DNA of 64,000 bases from Acephala macrosclerotiorum (taxonomy: Eukaryota > Ascomycota > Leotiomycetes > Helotiales > Mollisiaceae), in the NCBI GenBank assembly GCA_014904845.1, contig MU119206.1, forward strand, positions 186,001 through 250,000. The letters run 5' to 3'. Shown piece after piece: positions 44,964 to 57,186 of this stretch. Made by a program: the position numbers and the translations under genes. The number at the start of each line of letters is the position of its first letter. Position 1 is the stretch's first letter. The notes beneath the pieces were generated by a model. The model saw nothing but the letters and a program-made list of their open reading frames with translations, was not told where the DNA came from and made no database searches.

Positions 44964-47820
44964 TACACAATGGTAGGTAAGCAAAAGTGGTATCAGCTAG
45001 CTCACAAAATGTTGGTAGTCGAGTGTTTCTGGCGATCAAGGTTTCGAGCTAATGCAACCTTATTTAAAGTGGACCCGAACCTCTGCCGGTCACCACGATT
45101 CTTTTCATTCTTCTAGACATTCTTTCAAAATGGTTCTTTAAATGATCTTATCCAGGCCATCTGAAAAAACTCGGATATCTTCCCCCGTTTTCCATTCTCC
45201 CTTCTGCATTTCTAGTTCCAATCCCTCTTGTGCTCGGAGATTACCCATTGTGGCACAGATGAGCATAGTCCAGACTGTCGCAAAGAGACTCAAGTCTGGA
45301 GCAATGGCTGGTCACGTTACTGAGGTATCATCGCTTTCGTTTCGTGGGTCAGTGTCTGCAAGCCAAGTTGACTTGCGCTTGTGTTCCTTAGATGTGTTCT
45401 AGGCAATTGTCTAAGAAACAACGCCCCTTGAGTTGCAAGATTCCTTTAGTGTTTCAACACCGGTTCATCCAATGATTTGACAGAGAAAGCTTGTTATTCG
45501 AGGGAGCGATTCCATTTGGTTTGCTTGTACCTATTGCACTTTTGTAGGTCTTCAACAGCGGAAATACTGGTGATGATCGTTTGTTGCGGGGAAATCTGCT
45601 ACGATGGTAGTAGAAGAGTTGTTCTACGGCAGGTGTCGATCCCTTGGAGAAGATTTGGTTCAAGGAGGGGTTGCACATAGTGTACCAGTACAGTACCATT
45701 TCAACAGTCTTCTCATTTTCCACCCTTTCTTCCGATCACTGGGGTCCATGTTCTCGAAGATTGCCTGTAGATCGAAGACTGTGTCTTGTTTGACGGTTAG
45801 ATGGAGTTGTCTGTGCCGCCTATCGAATCACGGTAGGGTTTCCAATGAACTTAGTTGTTTTGCGGAAATTCTATTAAGTTATAGTGGCTGCTTGGCGTAC
45901 ACCATATCGCCTCGGCTGATGGATGATGTGATTATTCTCTTAGGGTCAGATAATCTTCCCTCGTTCCTTCATGGATGTGTTTCTCCCATATCAAGATCCA
46001 ATGGCGAAGCTGATCTCACCGTGAGCATTACCTCAGAGATATCCAGTGAAGAATTCGATTGCGATCATGTGATCAGCATTCGGGATGGGCAACGACATTT
46101 CCTGTCTCGACTCGAGGTTGTGCAACCAAGGAAACGGCTTTGCAGGGTTTGAGATAAAGATACAGATGCAGATGACTTTAAGTCGATGCGCTTCATCCGT
46201 TTCATCAATCTGTTAATATGAGAAGAGAGCTGCAGTGTGGGACTAACACAACGGCCGCATGTCGGAGGATTTTCTTGCAGAACTCCTCCCGAATTCTCGT
46301 CAAAGACATACCGTCATTGGTCTTTGAATCTTTACCATCTCCCCTGAATCGGACCCGAGGCGCTGACTTGCCATCAGGAATCAAGTATCCAAAGATCGCT
46401 CAATGGATGAAAATCATGACAGAACGCGTGTAAAAGGGGGCGGAGCCGCAATTATAGAACGGGAGAGGCTTCCATGAGGTGAAGATATTGGTCGACAAGA
46501 TTCAAGCTAGTATGAAGAAAAATCCAAAATACCCAGATGGAGGATACTCAACAGAGGAGGCGTGTTTCAAGAGGAAAACTGACGTACTACAACACTATCT
46601 AGAGAGGAGAGAGGTCCGAAAACGTTCTGACCTGCCAAATATGCATGATCTTTAGTCGATGGTTGGCCGACGACAGCCATCAATCTAGATGACAGCAATA
46701 GTCCCTTGTCAAATGTAGTAATATCTGTTTGGCGGCTGACAATCCCGAAGCTTCTCATTGGGCACTCGATCGTAGAGGCAGCTATCGCGAAAAAGGTACG
46801 GACGATTGCGTGGAGTGAAGACGGGAGAGAATGTCACTCAACGCAGTTGATATGTTTTCCTCGAATCCTGACGTGAGCGTTTTGCGAATGATCAGCTCAT
46901 GGACTGTCGTCGTTTTAGCGTGGTCTGGATCGAGGTGGAGACTTCGCGCGGCACTACTCCCCCGCCACTTTAAGGTTACACTAGGTTTTCAAAAGCTATT
47001 CTCAATGCGGACCCGCCTTCTTCTTCAGGACACAGATCCAACTCCTCACCGTTCTGAGTGCCGCAACCGTCAGCCCAACAGCCACCCGGAGCGATCAAAC
47101 TCAATGGAAACTCTGATTACGATCTGCAATTATGTGAAACGATGCCCATGAAGTCAACCTGCAGGACCTCAGGAGCTTCTGTTCGGGCAGGTGGGGGTGA
47201 TGTCTCCAGCTCGATCCACGACCCATCGCACTACCGGTACCGTCAACCTAGAATCAACATCCGAGGCTTGGAAAAATACACGCAGTGGCCCGCAAGCCTC
47301 ATTGTCGCAACGATTTCTATCGCCCTTGAAGAAGATTTCTGGGCGTAGGTAATTGAGCATTGTAGAAGTGTTTGAGACCGCGCGGCCCTTCTTGCTTTTC
47401 ATTGTGACACAAGGTGTATGGGTTTCGTCTACACAAGGATCGGTCCTTTTATGCCAAGTATAACTCTTAGCACCTGAATACCACCTCATCCAATCCTTTC
47501 CGATGCCGTGGTAAAGTAGCTCGGGATGGTGCCTTTAGTGATGGCAGTTATTCCCCGATCAAATTTGTGTTAAAACTGCAATTAATCTCTATTCATGTCC
47601 CGAAAAGTCTTGGGCTACCATGGTTCACGCGGATTATCCACTATCTCCAGCCCACTTGCAGCGCCTGGTCCTGATCCCAGATGTCGATACATTTGGGTGA
47701 ACATGGTTTCTAGACCTAGCTCTTGGTGACGGGAGTACTTGATAGTCGACTGCCCCTCTGCACGTTTGACCAGTTGTTTAACGCTCAATTGATATTGTTT
47801 GCTCATCAAGTCCATCAAAC
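44964..47820. other. 2.9-kb interval, no gene recognised
   Basis: The longest frame (45604-46152 plus, about 180 residues) has a Cys/Ser-rich composition, no motifs and overlapping antisense frames, so I do not call it. The interval separates two divergent genes and likely contains long leaders or unannotated noncoding RNA, for which I have no direct evidence. Confidence 0.4.
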
Positions 47821-49234
47821 ATGCATTTTTCGTCTTTCTTAGGAGCCCTGGCTTTGGGTATGTATCCCGAGCTTCTGTTATGTTCTCCTTTACTGATTGG
47901 GAACAGCTTCTTCCGTACTTGCCCAAAATGTGACCTACTGCCCTTCCGGCGGCGTTTGCTATGCAGTCAACGTTCCAGCTACCACTGCCTCGAGTGGATC
48001 TGGAGATATATACTTCCAAATCACTGGCCCTTCAACAATGTCTTGGATTGGCCTAGGTCAGGGAACATCGATGACCGGAGCGAATATCTTCATAATCTAT
48101 GCCAACGCTGCGGAGAACAATGTTACACTTTCACCTCGCCTTGGTTCTGGAAACAGTCAACCTAAATCAGACACCACAGCAGAGGTAACGTTGCTCGGAG
48201 GGTCGGGGATCTCAAACAACATTATGACTGCCAATGTCAGATGTAAGGCAACTTATCCTATCTATCAATGCCGTCAACTGACACCCACAGGCTCGAACTG
48301 CAACAGTTGGTCCGGAGGCTCTATGAGCCTCACTGATACTGCATCTAATTGGATTTGGGCATACAAGTCTGGATCCGCCATCTCATCTGACGATGTTTCC
48401 GCCAATCTTGCTCAACACAGTAGTTACGGTGATACAACCTTCAATCTTCAGAATGCTGCAGGTGGTAGCAGTTCCAACCCCTTCTTGACGACCACAGCAA
48501 CATCAACCTCCTCATCAGGAAGCAGCTCGGGCTCATCATCCTCAGACTCATCTGGTAGTGAGGAACCTCAGATATCAGCAGACTTGGCAAATGTGAGGAT
48601 GGCTCATGCAATTATGGCCCCCATTAGTTTTGTGCTGTTTTTCCCCATTGGAGCCATGGGCATCCGAATTTTGTCTTTCCCTGGGCTTGTGTGGATTCAT
48701 GCAGGCTGGATGACCTTCACATATGTCATCGTCCTTGCCAGTATGGGTATGGGTGTTTGGATTGCAGTCGTCTCTCAACAGCTTGACGAAGTACACTCCA
48801 TAATTGGACTTGTGGTTGTAGGAGCTTTGCTTCTCCAGCCTATCTCTGGTTTCACACATCACCTACTGTACAAGCGAGTTGGTCGACCGAACGTTGCCAC
48901 ATATCCCCACGTCTGGTGGGGTCGGGCTGTTGTGACCCTTGGTATCATCAACGGCGGTCTTGGGCTTCGGCTTTCTGGCAATACTGTCAAGGGTGAGATC
49001 GCATATGGTATCGTCGCAGCCGTCATGTGGTCGTTGTGGATGATTGTCATCGTTCTTGCTTTTATCAAGAGCAGGAACAAGCCCGAGGGAGAGGCTGGCG
49101 AAGCTATCTTCATCGACAAGCAACATGACAGCACTGAGATGATGAGACGATCTGTTTCTTACCAGAACGGGAGTTCTCTTAATCTATCATTCTCCCGCGA
49201 AAATGTCGCTGCACCAAAGCCAATGTATGCATGA
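47821..49234 (+). CDS. DOMON-cytochrome b561 (CYBDOM) iron-reductase-type membrane protein
   Basis: Three exons (47821-47857, 47907-48242, 48291-49234) give 438 residues. The second intron is 48 nt and in frame; I remove it because it has GTAAGG / CTGAC / CACAG signals and splicing yields NVRCSNCNSWSGGS, the family pattern. A signal peptide (MHFSSFLGALALASSVLAQ) precedes a CDH-cytochrome-like DOMON domain (about 20-195: VTYCPSGGVCYAV, WIGLGQGTSMTGANIFIIYA) with a candidate heme-ligand Met. A Ser-rich linker follows, then a cytochrome b561 core with His residues in RMAHAIMAP, LVWIHAGWM, DEVHSIIGL and YPHVWWGR, which supply the usual heme ligands. Such proteins pass electrons across membranes, for example ascorbate-type ferric reduction; the fungal substrate is unknown. 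Confidence 0.92.
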
Positions 49235-49953
49235 AGGACTTTTAGATATCGGGTTTGGGAATGGGACGCTGGTTTTTGTTTTCTAGAAACAATATCCAGG
49301 GTTAGATGTTATGCTTCACGACGCACATAATTTTTCTTCTTCTGTGTTTATTGGTAATAACTTTTGCTAGCCAGATAGTTCTTCCTTCTTGAGCAACGGC
49401 AAGCCGTGCCTCTCCATCTTGGAAATTGACAAATCACACGCCGATAAAAATGCTAAACATATCCATGACATATAAAATGAATCGTGAGGTCTTATTTTAA
49501 CCAAGAACATTATTTTGGATCCTTTAAATAATTTAAAAATATTGTCAATTGCTTTGCATTTTTTATAATATAAAATTCTATTTTTAATTTGAGCTTCTAT
49601 GAATAATATTCTAGAATTAAGTAGAGTTGCTTTGGGGAACTAACAAGCGTACGATTAGAATGTAGAATATGTTGGGTCACGTGAGTATGCTTCTGGGGCG
49701 TTCGAAGAATTTAAGCTTTTCTCTGGGCTCATCAGAAGGTTCACAAAAATAACGATTTCCAACAAATGTTTGATTTGATGCCCTACTTTGATTGGTAAAA
49801 GGGTTCATTCACGGTTCGAATTTACGTGCAAGTTTCCGACACCACCAAAAAGAGACACACAAAAAATAACCGAATTTTTGAGACTTTCGACAATCTAACC
49901 CCTCCATCGTCCATCACCTCGACTCGTCGCGACAGATCAATAAAGAACACGAA
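49235..49953. other. Intergenic interval with an AT-rich patch
   Basis: 719 bp between two genes on the same strand. About 49490-49620 is strongly AT-rich with almost no CpA or CpG, and may be a small decayed insertion. No terminal repeats were found. The rest is terminator and promoter. Confidence 0.4.
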
Positions 49954-51483
49954 ATGAGTACCTTCCAGAACGGCGGTGCTCCGGCGCGAACCATGGACGA
50001 CGACTCTGATGTCGAGGAGGAGGCTCTCGCCGCGGATTATCATGAACAAATTCAGTATGAGGGGATGGAAGAATTGGAGCAGGTCAACTCGATGAGCATG
50101 GCACAACAGACCGATGATATTCAGTCAAGACTTGCGGCGGCGGCGCAACCTCTCGACTTCTCAGCTCCTCTCGAGGTCAAGTTTGCCAGTTACGACAATT
50201 ACTGCAGCTTGTTCCACTTCATCTTGAACTCTGACGGACCGGTCGACTTGGAACCTCCTTCTGTGCGTATCCCGTAGACCCTTGCATTGTATCTTCACTG
50301 ACCTTGAAAATAGTACTACTGGGCCTGGGATGTTATCGACGAATTTATCTACCAGTTCAACTCGTTCTGCTCGTACCGAAACCGCGTCGCGCGTCAGGGC
50401 AATAATGAAGAAGAAATTACGATCCTCCGCGAAGCGCCGAATACCTGGGGATGCTACAGCGTTCTCAACGTCCTCTACTCCCTCATCCAACGATCTCAGA
50501 TCAACGAACAACTGGCTGCGATGAAGCGCAATGAGGAACCCATGGCTGTGGCTGGTGACTACGGTTCCAAGTCGCTGTACCGAATGCTTGGATACTTCTC
50601 CATCATTGGTCTGCTGAGAGTTCACTGTTTGTTGGGAGACTTCAGCCTTGCACTGAAGACTCTTGATGATATTGAGCTCAACAAGAAGGCTATGTTCGCC
50701 CGAGTCATGGCCGCACACTTCACAACCTACTACTATGTGGGATTTTCCTACATGATGATGCGCCGATACGCAGATGCCATCCGCATGTTCAGCCACATCC
50801 TCATCTACGTCTCCCGAACCAAGAACTTCCAGAAAAACGCCCAGTACGACTCTATCTCGAAGAAGAACGACCAGATGTACGCTTTGATCGCTATCTGCGT
50901 GGCTTTCCACCCTACTAGGCTCGATGATACGATCCACACTGCTCTCCGTGAAAAGTATGGCGACCAGCTCTTGAAATTGCAACGTGGTGGACCAGAGTCT
51001 CTTCCAATCTTCGAGGAGCTTTTCCGTTCTTCTTGCCCTAAGTTCATTTCTCCAACACCTCCCGACTTCGACAACCCAGAGCTTAATGTCGACCCTCTTG
51101 AGCACCACTTGGCTATCTTCATGGATGAAGTCAAGACGAATATGTGGAGCCCAACTGTCAAGTCCTACCTTCGTCTCTATACCACCATGGATTTAAAAAA
51201 GTTGGCGGGATTCCTTGAGGTTGAGCCAGAGAAATTGAGAGGATGGTTATTGGTTAACAAGCAGAGAAGCCGACAGATCAGATGGACCGATAACGGCCTT
51301 CTAGATGGTGAGGTTGTCAACTCCAATGATCTTGATTACGCCATGCAAGGAGTAAGTATTGCACCATCCATCAGGAATACCACTTGCTAACACGTACCCC
51401 AGGATTTGATCCACATATCCGAGGCAAAGGTCGGTCGCAAGCTGGTCGATTGGTACCTCCGAAATCTCGCCCGAACATACTAG
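49954..51483 (+). CDS. Eukaryotic translation initiation factor 3 subunit L
   Basis: eIF3l is a PCI-domain subunit of the eIF3 complex, which recruits mRNA and Met-tRNAi to the 40S ribosome. Three exons (49954-50262, 50314-51351, 51403-51483) give 475 residues. Family signatures: VKFASYDNYCSLFHFILN, YYWAWDVIDEFIYQFNSFC, NTWGCYSVLNVLYSLIQRSQI, YFSIIGLLRVHCLLGDF, YYVGFSYMMMRRYADAI, and the PCI part TVKSYLRLYTTMDLKKLAGFL with KQRSRQIRWTDNGLLDGE. The last exon supplies the conserved end DLIHISEAKVGRKLVDWYLR; without splicing the frame would end in a short unrelated tail. Both introns fall in phase 0. eIF3l is present in filamentous fungi and absent from S. cerevisiae. Confidence 0.96.
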
Positions 51484-52136
51484 ATAATGAAGCAACATTT
51501 TCTTTTATCCTGGGGTTTAGGCCTTTGCATGGTAATGGCGTACGGGGGAAAGCGGTCTTCGGACTCCGTGATAAAGGAAAGCATCGAGATGATGGCTTAC
51601 GTTAAGTACAGTATCTTGAGATACATAGACGAATGAAACATGAATGCGAAACCCCAAGGTCTTTTGTTTTCAAGAAATATGCACCACATCATATAATTTT
51701 GTCCCATGTGAGATTCCCTAATCTACAGTAAATGACAAGGCTGGGAAAGCAGCGCGCGGCTGAGCTTTGTCGCCAAGCTTGGGCACTTAATTGCCTCTGC
51801 ATGGGATTTAATCGACACACCGATTACTGCATCAAAACTTCCTACATCAACAGGCCTTCATCTCTGTTAACATTTCTTGTTCCTTGCGTCGGATCGTCGT
51901 TGATTTGATAAGCACCTTACGGTGGTGTTGGTGTGACAAAGCCACCGCCTTCCGATATCAATGAGCTCAGCACGGCTAATATTTGAAGGTAAGGTTTCTT
52001 AAAAATTCGTCCCCATTCCAACCCAAAACACGGTCAGCCAAAGTCGATGTTGTTCCATCAATCTCAATCATCCGCAGTCTTACGAGGCTCGAGCTTGAGA
52101 AGGCGAACGCGTTTGAAAGGTTAAGAGCTAGTCACG
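51484..52136. other. Intergenic interval
   Basis: 653 bp; no gene seen. The right half should hold the promoter and leader of the universal-stress-domain gene. Confidence 0.4.
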
Positions 52137-54091
52137 ATGTCGTCGGACGAGTCGCCGTGTCAATCTCCCAACTCTAGCCCTCCTGTTGCGCGTGCTGCTT
52201 CAGAACCGTCGCCGCCCATCTCACCACTGACGCTTCCCGGAACCAACGGATCGTCGACCAGCTTCGCATCAGCTCGTCTTGATCCCATCATCGAGCATGT
52301 CAAAGCAGATCATGTCCGGCCAAGAACACTCAGCCTTCATCATTCATCATCCAGCGTCTCCTTCAAAACCAATAGTGTTCCAACCAGTTCTACCAAGGCA
52401 AAGCCTCCATCCCGGGTTCGAGACCGCTCTCCTCCCGCAGGGCCGTAAGTCTCTCCTTTCTCTTCTCCTTCTTCTTCTTCTTCCTCTCCTCTTGCTGGTT
52501 TTGCGATCAAAAAGAAAATGCTCCGGCTTCTGGGGCTCGGTTTAATTTATACCGGCGGGAGCTACCAAATCAACCGCACTCGCTACTGCGATTCAGCCTT
52601 GAGGTCGCTTATACCGGAGGGACGGCCAAAATGAACAACGCGGGTGACCAACTACCCCACCTTCGTGCCTTCCACTTCTGCTCGCATGTGGGGAGCTGTG
52701 CGCGTGCTTGGTTTTCCTATTTATGTCCTTGCTCTACAACTAATCTATATGGACTATGGCACTGACTAAAGGTTCGGACAATAGTAGGTTCCAAAGTCAT
52801 GTATCGTTCGACAACTTTGCCGGTGGCGAGCCGACAGAGAAAAACATAATCTCCTTCACTCTCAATGTCAAGCACAAGGGCTACCAGTTCAAGAGACGTT
52901 CTCGCACGTTCATGGTTGGCATAGACGAGAATGAGTACTCCGACATCGCACTGTCATGGTTGCTGGAGGAATTGGTAGACGACGGGGACGAAGTTATTTG
53001 CCTCAGAGTGGTCGATAAGGATAACAAAAATGTCCAGGATCGGAATGTCGAGCGCAGGGAATACCAGAAGGATGCAAAGAAGATCATGGCAGAGATCCAG
53101 AAACGTAGTGATGTGAACAAGGCAATCAGCATTGTCCTGGAATATGCTGTGGGCAAGCTTTCGACGACGTTTGGGAAAATGGTATGCACACCTATTCATG
53201 ACTAGCTTAGGGAAGGAAACTCTGCTAACTTTAATTCACTGCAGATTGCTCTCTACGAACCTGCCATGCTGATCGTCGGTACCAAAGGGCGAAGTCTAGG
53301 AGGATTTGCTGGCCTTGTCAACCAACGAAATTCCTTCTCGAAATGGTGCTTACAGTACTCCCCAATTCCTGTTGTTGTAGTAAGACCTACCGAAAAGAGA
53401 CTGAAGAAAAAGGAGAAGAGAGGAGCGGACCCAGCCCGACAAGACTATGCCAGGATATTGAAGGAAAGCGGTATCGACGAGCATGAGACGGCGGTCAGTT
53501 CGAGGAGTAACAGCGTCTTTGAGACATCAAACGAGCCAGATGTTGAAGCACATGAAGTTGCAGCAGGTAAGATCACTATCCTTCAACGACGTTCCTTGAT
53601 TCGTTAAACAAAGACTGACTCCCAATTTTCTAGCCCTCGGACTACCAGCTCATTTCGACCCAACCCTCAAACCGTACGTGCCAGAAGGCGAGCGTAGGAG
53701 ACTAAGCAAAATCGACTCAGCAAAGAGCGAAGCAACCACCGGCAGTCTTTCACCGGATTCGAGACCTTCGAGTCCAAGTACGGTAATGAAGAGTCCCAAA
53801 ATCAAGCTTGACAACTCTGCATTGAGTGCAGATGAGAGTAGCGAAGGCGAGGAGGACGAAGAAGAAGGCGAGTTCGATGTCGTTCCAGGTCATATGCTAC
53901 TTGGCAACGAGGATGAAAAAACAGAAATCGAAAGGAAGAAGAAGCTTCATGAAATGGAGGTTGGCGAGGCTGCTGCTTTGGCTCGGGGCAGAAAAGCCTC
54001 AACTGGAAGTGCGGACAGCTCTGGCTCTGTACCTGGAGGAGTTCCTATTGACGACGATGCGGATGGCGATGCTGATGATGATCTGGCATAG
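52137..54091 (+). CDS. Universal stress protein (UspA) domain protein with disordered flanks
   Basis: Four exons (52137-52444, 52788-53181, 53245-53566, 53634-54091) give 493 residues. The first intron is long for this window (343 nt); its acceptor TAG at 52787 was chosen because it keeps the frame into FQSHVSFDNFAGGE. The Usp domain lies at about residues 128-285. It starts RTFMVGIDENEYSDIALSWL, runs through DGDEVICLRVVD and AISIVLEYAVGK, and ends with the nucleotide-binding signature IVGTKGRSLGGFAG followed by SFSKWCLQYSPIPVVVVRP. The G-2x-G...S/T pattern is intact, so ATP binding is likely. The N-terminus is Ser/Pro-rich and the C-terminus acidic (SSEGEEDEEEGEFD), both probable phosphorylation regions. 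Fungal proteins of this layout are conserved but poorly characterised. Confidence 0.9.
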
Positions 54092-55750
54092 AAGCGACAT
54101 TCATTCCGAGCGTTTGGAGTGTGAGAGATACCATTTTTGCGGGCGTGCAGGGTCTTTGCATGGTTGGTGGGAAAATTGTCTTCTGGGAGAAGAAATGGTG
54201 TTGATATTGCGGTGTTGCTAGAGCGATTTTGCTACGTTGTCACTCCGACATGATCAAGACGGTGGGATCTGGCGTTTACTTTTTTGATGGAGCTTAGCAT
54301 TAAATGCTCAAGTCTTCTCTTACGAATCCAAAGGCCCAAATCAAAAATGTTCTGTATCCTTCTCTATTTCTCAATTTCTTGATGCACTGTTTCATTGAGT
54401 GATGGACAAAGATGGAAGTATATTGATTCATAGCGTTCATTTCGGAAGACCTACGATTGGTGGCATATTCTTCTCACCACTTGGAGCAAGTCAAGTCTCT
54501 TTCATTGAGGTGTCTTGTCTCTCAGGCCAGCATGGTCCTATATACTACCAACAATTCCCGTTTTCCTTCGTCTTGTCTCTGCTTCCCACTTCAAAGATAT
54601 CGCCTTACGTCTTCCACATGTGCATAATCCACCGAATCAAATACGCCTGCGATCACGAGAAGTAAGTCAAAATCGAGAAAGGGAGGTGGTGCTGGAGCGA
54701 TGCATTTGGTCTATGCCGGCTGGGCTGGCGTGTTAGATATCATGCACCGCCTGGCGGACGGGGTGTGAAATGTGCGGCTTGCAGGAAGAAAGATTCGAAG
54801 CAGGCGAGGGAAGCGAGTTGTGGAGGGAGAGATGGAAGGAGGGGAGGACAGCTGAGAGCTGAGGCTCGAGGCTGAGGCTGACGACGCTCTGGGATAGTGG
54901 GCATGTCACCTGATACTGAGCCGGACTTGCTCAAAGGAGCAGCGAGTCTATGCGGACTTTAATTCAAGGTATTTCCGAGGACTGGAGCAGAATAATTACT
55001 ATTATCCATGACGCTGGTTTCGGAGCCTCGAGATTTATGCATCTTCACGCGAGAAGGAAATCCCCGACTCGGGATCAACAGGTTCTTGACGAGGAACCCC
55101 TGAGTTCAATGTTGGAGTTGAAGTTAGAAATTTCCTGTCTGTGCCTTCCTTTAACGTTGGTGCCCGCAATATGCAAACCATCTTCAAGACATTCAAGTAT
55201 GCATCACGAAAATAAGAAAGCCTGTGGATCTCTCGGTCTCGGCACGCACAAAAACCCCGGAGAGGCAAACTTGCTATTTTAAGCGCATTTTTAGCTCGCT
55301 TGGCTCAGAACACGAGAAAGGCCAACCCCTGCACTAAAACCTTAGATCATGGTGGTCCATGATCTCCTCTTTCTCTCATTTCCTTGCATCATTATCACGA
55401 CCTCTACTCAATCGTTTCTTCCCAATACTCAAATACTCTCGTTATTTCCAGGCCTCACTCGTTCGGCCATTACAAGACTGTGAAGAGGAGAGAAGTTAAG
55501 GTTTCAAGGTGCGTTGGGGTACATTGGTGGTGGCGTTGCTTGGTCGACAGGGGCTGCGCTGGTCTTCGATTCTAACATCCTGAAGGAACGAACCTGACAT
55601 CTCGAGCCTGTCATACCTTGCGTCGAATACCTTTTTCCCACCGTCAATCGTGAATAAGCGATATTTTGGAAGGAAATAAGTCGCAAATACTCGAGTTGGA
55701 AGAGATTGGCACGAATTGAAGGGGTCCGTCAACAAACCAACAACTTCACG
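54092..55750. other. Intergenic interval
   Basis: 1.66 kb between two plus-strand genes. Small frames (54399-54665, 54950-55282) show no protein features. A palindromic gatcatggtggtccatgatc lies at about 55347-55366. Confidence 0.4.
55347..55366. repeat. 20-bp near-perfect palindrome
   Basis: gatcatgg followed by tggt and then ccatgatc gives 8-bp perfect arms around a 4-base centre, about 385 bp upstream of the DUF7137-like start codon. It could be a dimeric transcription factor site or a chance hairpin. Confidence 0.6.
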
Positions 55751-56647
55751 ATGCGAGCCTCACAATCTTTCCAATTATACTCGATCCTCCTTCTATACCT
55801 CTCTGCATATGCTGCAGCATGGCCAATATGGCCCAGATGGTTACCAGAACTCGATTCCATCATTGTACGACGACAAAATAGCAATAGTGAGTTGTTTCCC
55901 AACGAAAATTCTGCCCGCCGCTTGGAGTCTCGAGACTGACAACAAATCTAAGACACAACGACAGCAACCGCAACGGGATCCAGCTCAGCGGTAGCAACAG
56001 GCACTGCCTCGAATTCTGGCGGCGGAACAACGACGTTTTCGATGACGGGATCTGCTTCAGCTACAGGCAGTGGTACAAACAAAACCTCGTCAGCAACCCA
56101 TACCTCCTACGATGCTCGTCTCCCAGCCGGAGGCGTCTCTATGATTACCCCCTCCGTCGCTGCAGGAGAACAATATTACAAGATCGGAGACTACGTCACA
56201 TTCGCCTGGAATTATACCTCTCTCTCCGCAACTCCTACCGCCATCAACGTCATGGCTAGCTGCTCCGCGAACTCCGAGTTGTACACTATTTCCATGAACC
56301 AAACGGTTTCGAACAGCACGGGAGCAGTGACTTGGGATACGGGCAGCTACCAAGCTACCGCGGTGCAGAACCCATTGCTGACGGAAACGTATACACTAGT
56401 TATTTACGACGCAGCAAGTGGAATCAGTGCTACAGCCGAAGCCGGATATCTAGCCGTCTACGACTCCTATACCTTCGGCATGTACACACCACAACCTTAC
56501 ACCCCGCTAGCAGATTTTCAATGCGCGACTTGCAGTGGAGCATTGAGCGACATGGAGAAGAGAGCTCTAGGAATGATGTTTGGGATGGCTTGTTTGACTG
56601 TGTTGAGCTTTACGTGGTTTGTGAGCGGGACGGGAATTATTTGGTGA
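55751..56647 (+). CDS. Secreted / wall-anchored protein, DUF7137-like
   Basis: Two exons (55751-55886 and 55953-56647) give 276 residues. The signal peptide (MRASQSFQLYSILLLYLSAYAAAWP) is followed by a Thr/Ser/Gly-rich stalk and a conserved domain from about residue 100: GVSMITPSVAAGEQYYKIGD, VTFAWNYTSL, INVMASCS, WDTGSYQATA, LLTETYTLVIYDA and YDSYTFGMYTPQPYTPLADF, then CATCSGALSDMEKRA. It ends in a hydrophobic helix (MMFGMACLTVLSFTWFV) with almost no tail, consistent with a membrane anchor or GPI signal. I place it with the fungal DUF7137 group from the FGMYxPQPYTPL pattern; function unknown, probably cell wall or plasma membrane. Confidence 0.85.
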
Positions 56648-57186
56648 GAAGGCAGATCGTATGATGAGATGAGATTTTGAATCGAAAGTCGTATATGGGA
56701 TGGGACTTAGTATATTTGATCGGCAGATCTTTACGTTTACTTACGCTCCTTTTGAATGGGGTTGGGAATATGGCGTTTGAAGGTTCATGGTTATATTATG
56801 ACACTTTTTGGATATGCATAGTTAGCGGAGATAAGTCAATAGTAATGGGTGGAAATGAAAGATATTGGAAAGATTGAAAGCTGTTTGGATGTTTGTGTAC
56901 GTGCTTGTATTTGCTATCACAGAGCTCTATATTACTACAAACACTCTAGCTATAACCTATTTAGCTGAGTGTCTCGGAACCAGATCCATGACCAAGGCTC
57001 TTTCTTCATCAGATCTCCTTAGATGCTCCCAATGATGTTTAACAACCTAACGAGTCTGTCTAAAAGATGCCTCCTAGGTAGCTTGCTTCTTGGATATGTT
57101 CCAACCATGCTTAGACATTTTTGAAAATGCCCATGTACCGCCAAGTCTTATTGGCAGTACAGATTTCCCGCCTACTAAGTTGAATC
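56648..57186. other. Convergent intergenic interval
   Basis: 539 bp between two 3' ends; no gene seen. Should hold both terminators. Confidence 0.35.

Noticed and set aside
45604..46152. Plus-strand frame of about 180 residues
   Set aside because: No motif, no signal or domain, irregular composition, and comparable antisense frames; not enough to call a gene.
48243..48290. Keeping the in-frame segment of the DOMON-b561 gene as coding
   Set aside because: Splice signals are good and removal restores the family's CSNC spacing, so it is treated as an intron; retention is left open as a finding.
50161..51108. Minus-strand frame of about 315 residues
   Set aside because: Antisense to eIF3 subunit L exons; codon mirror of a strongly conserved gene, with no motif of its own.
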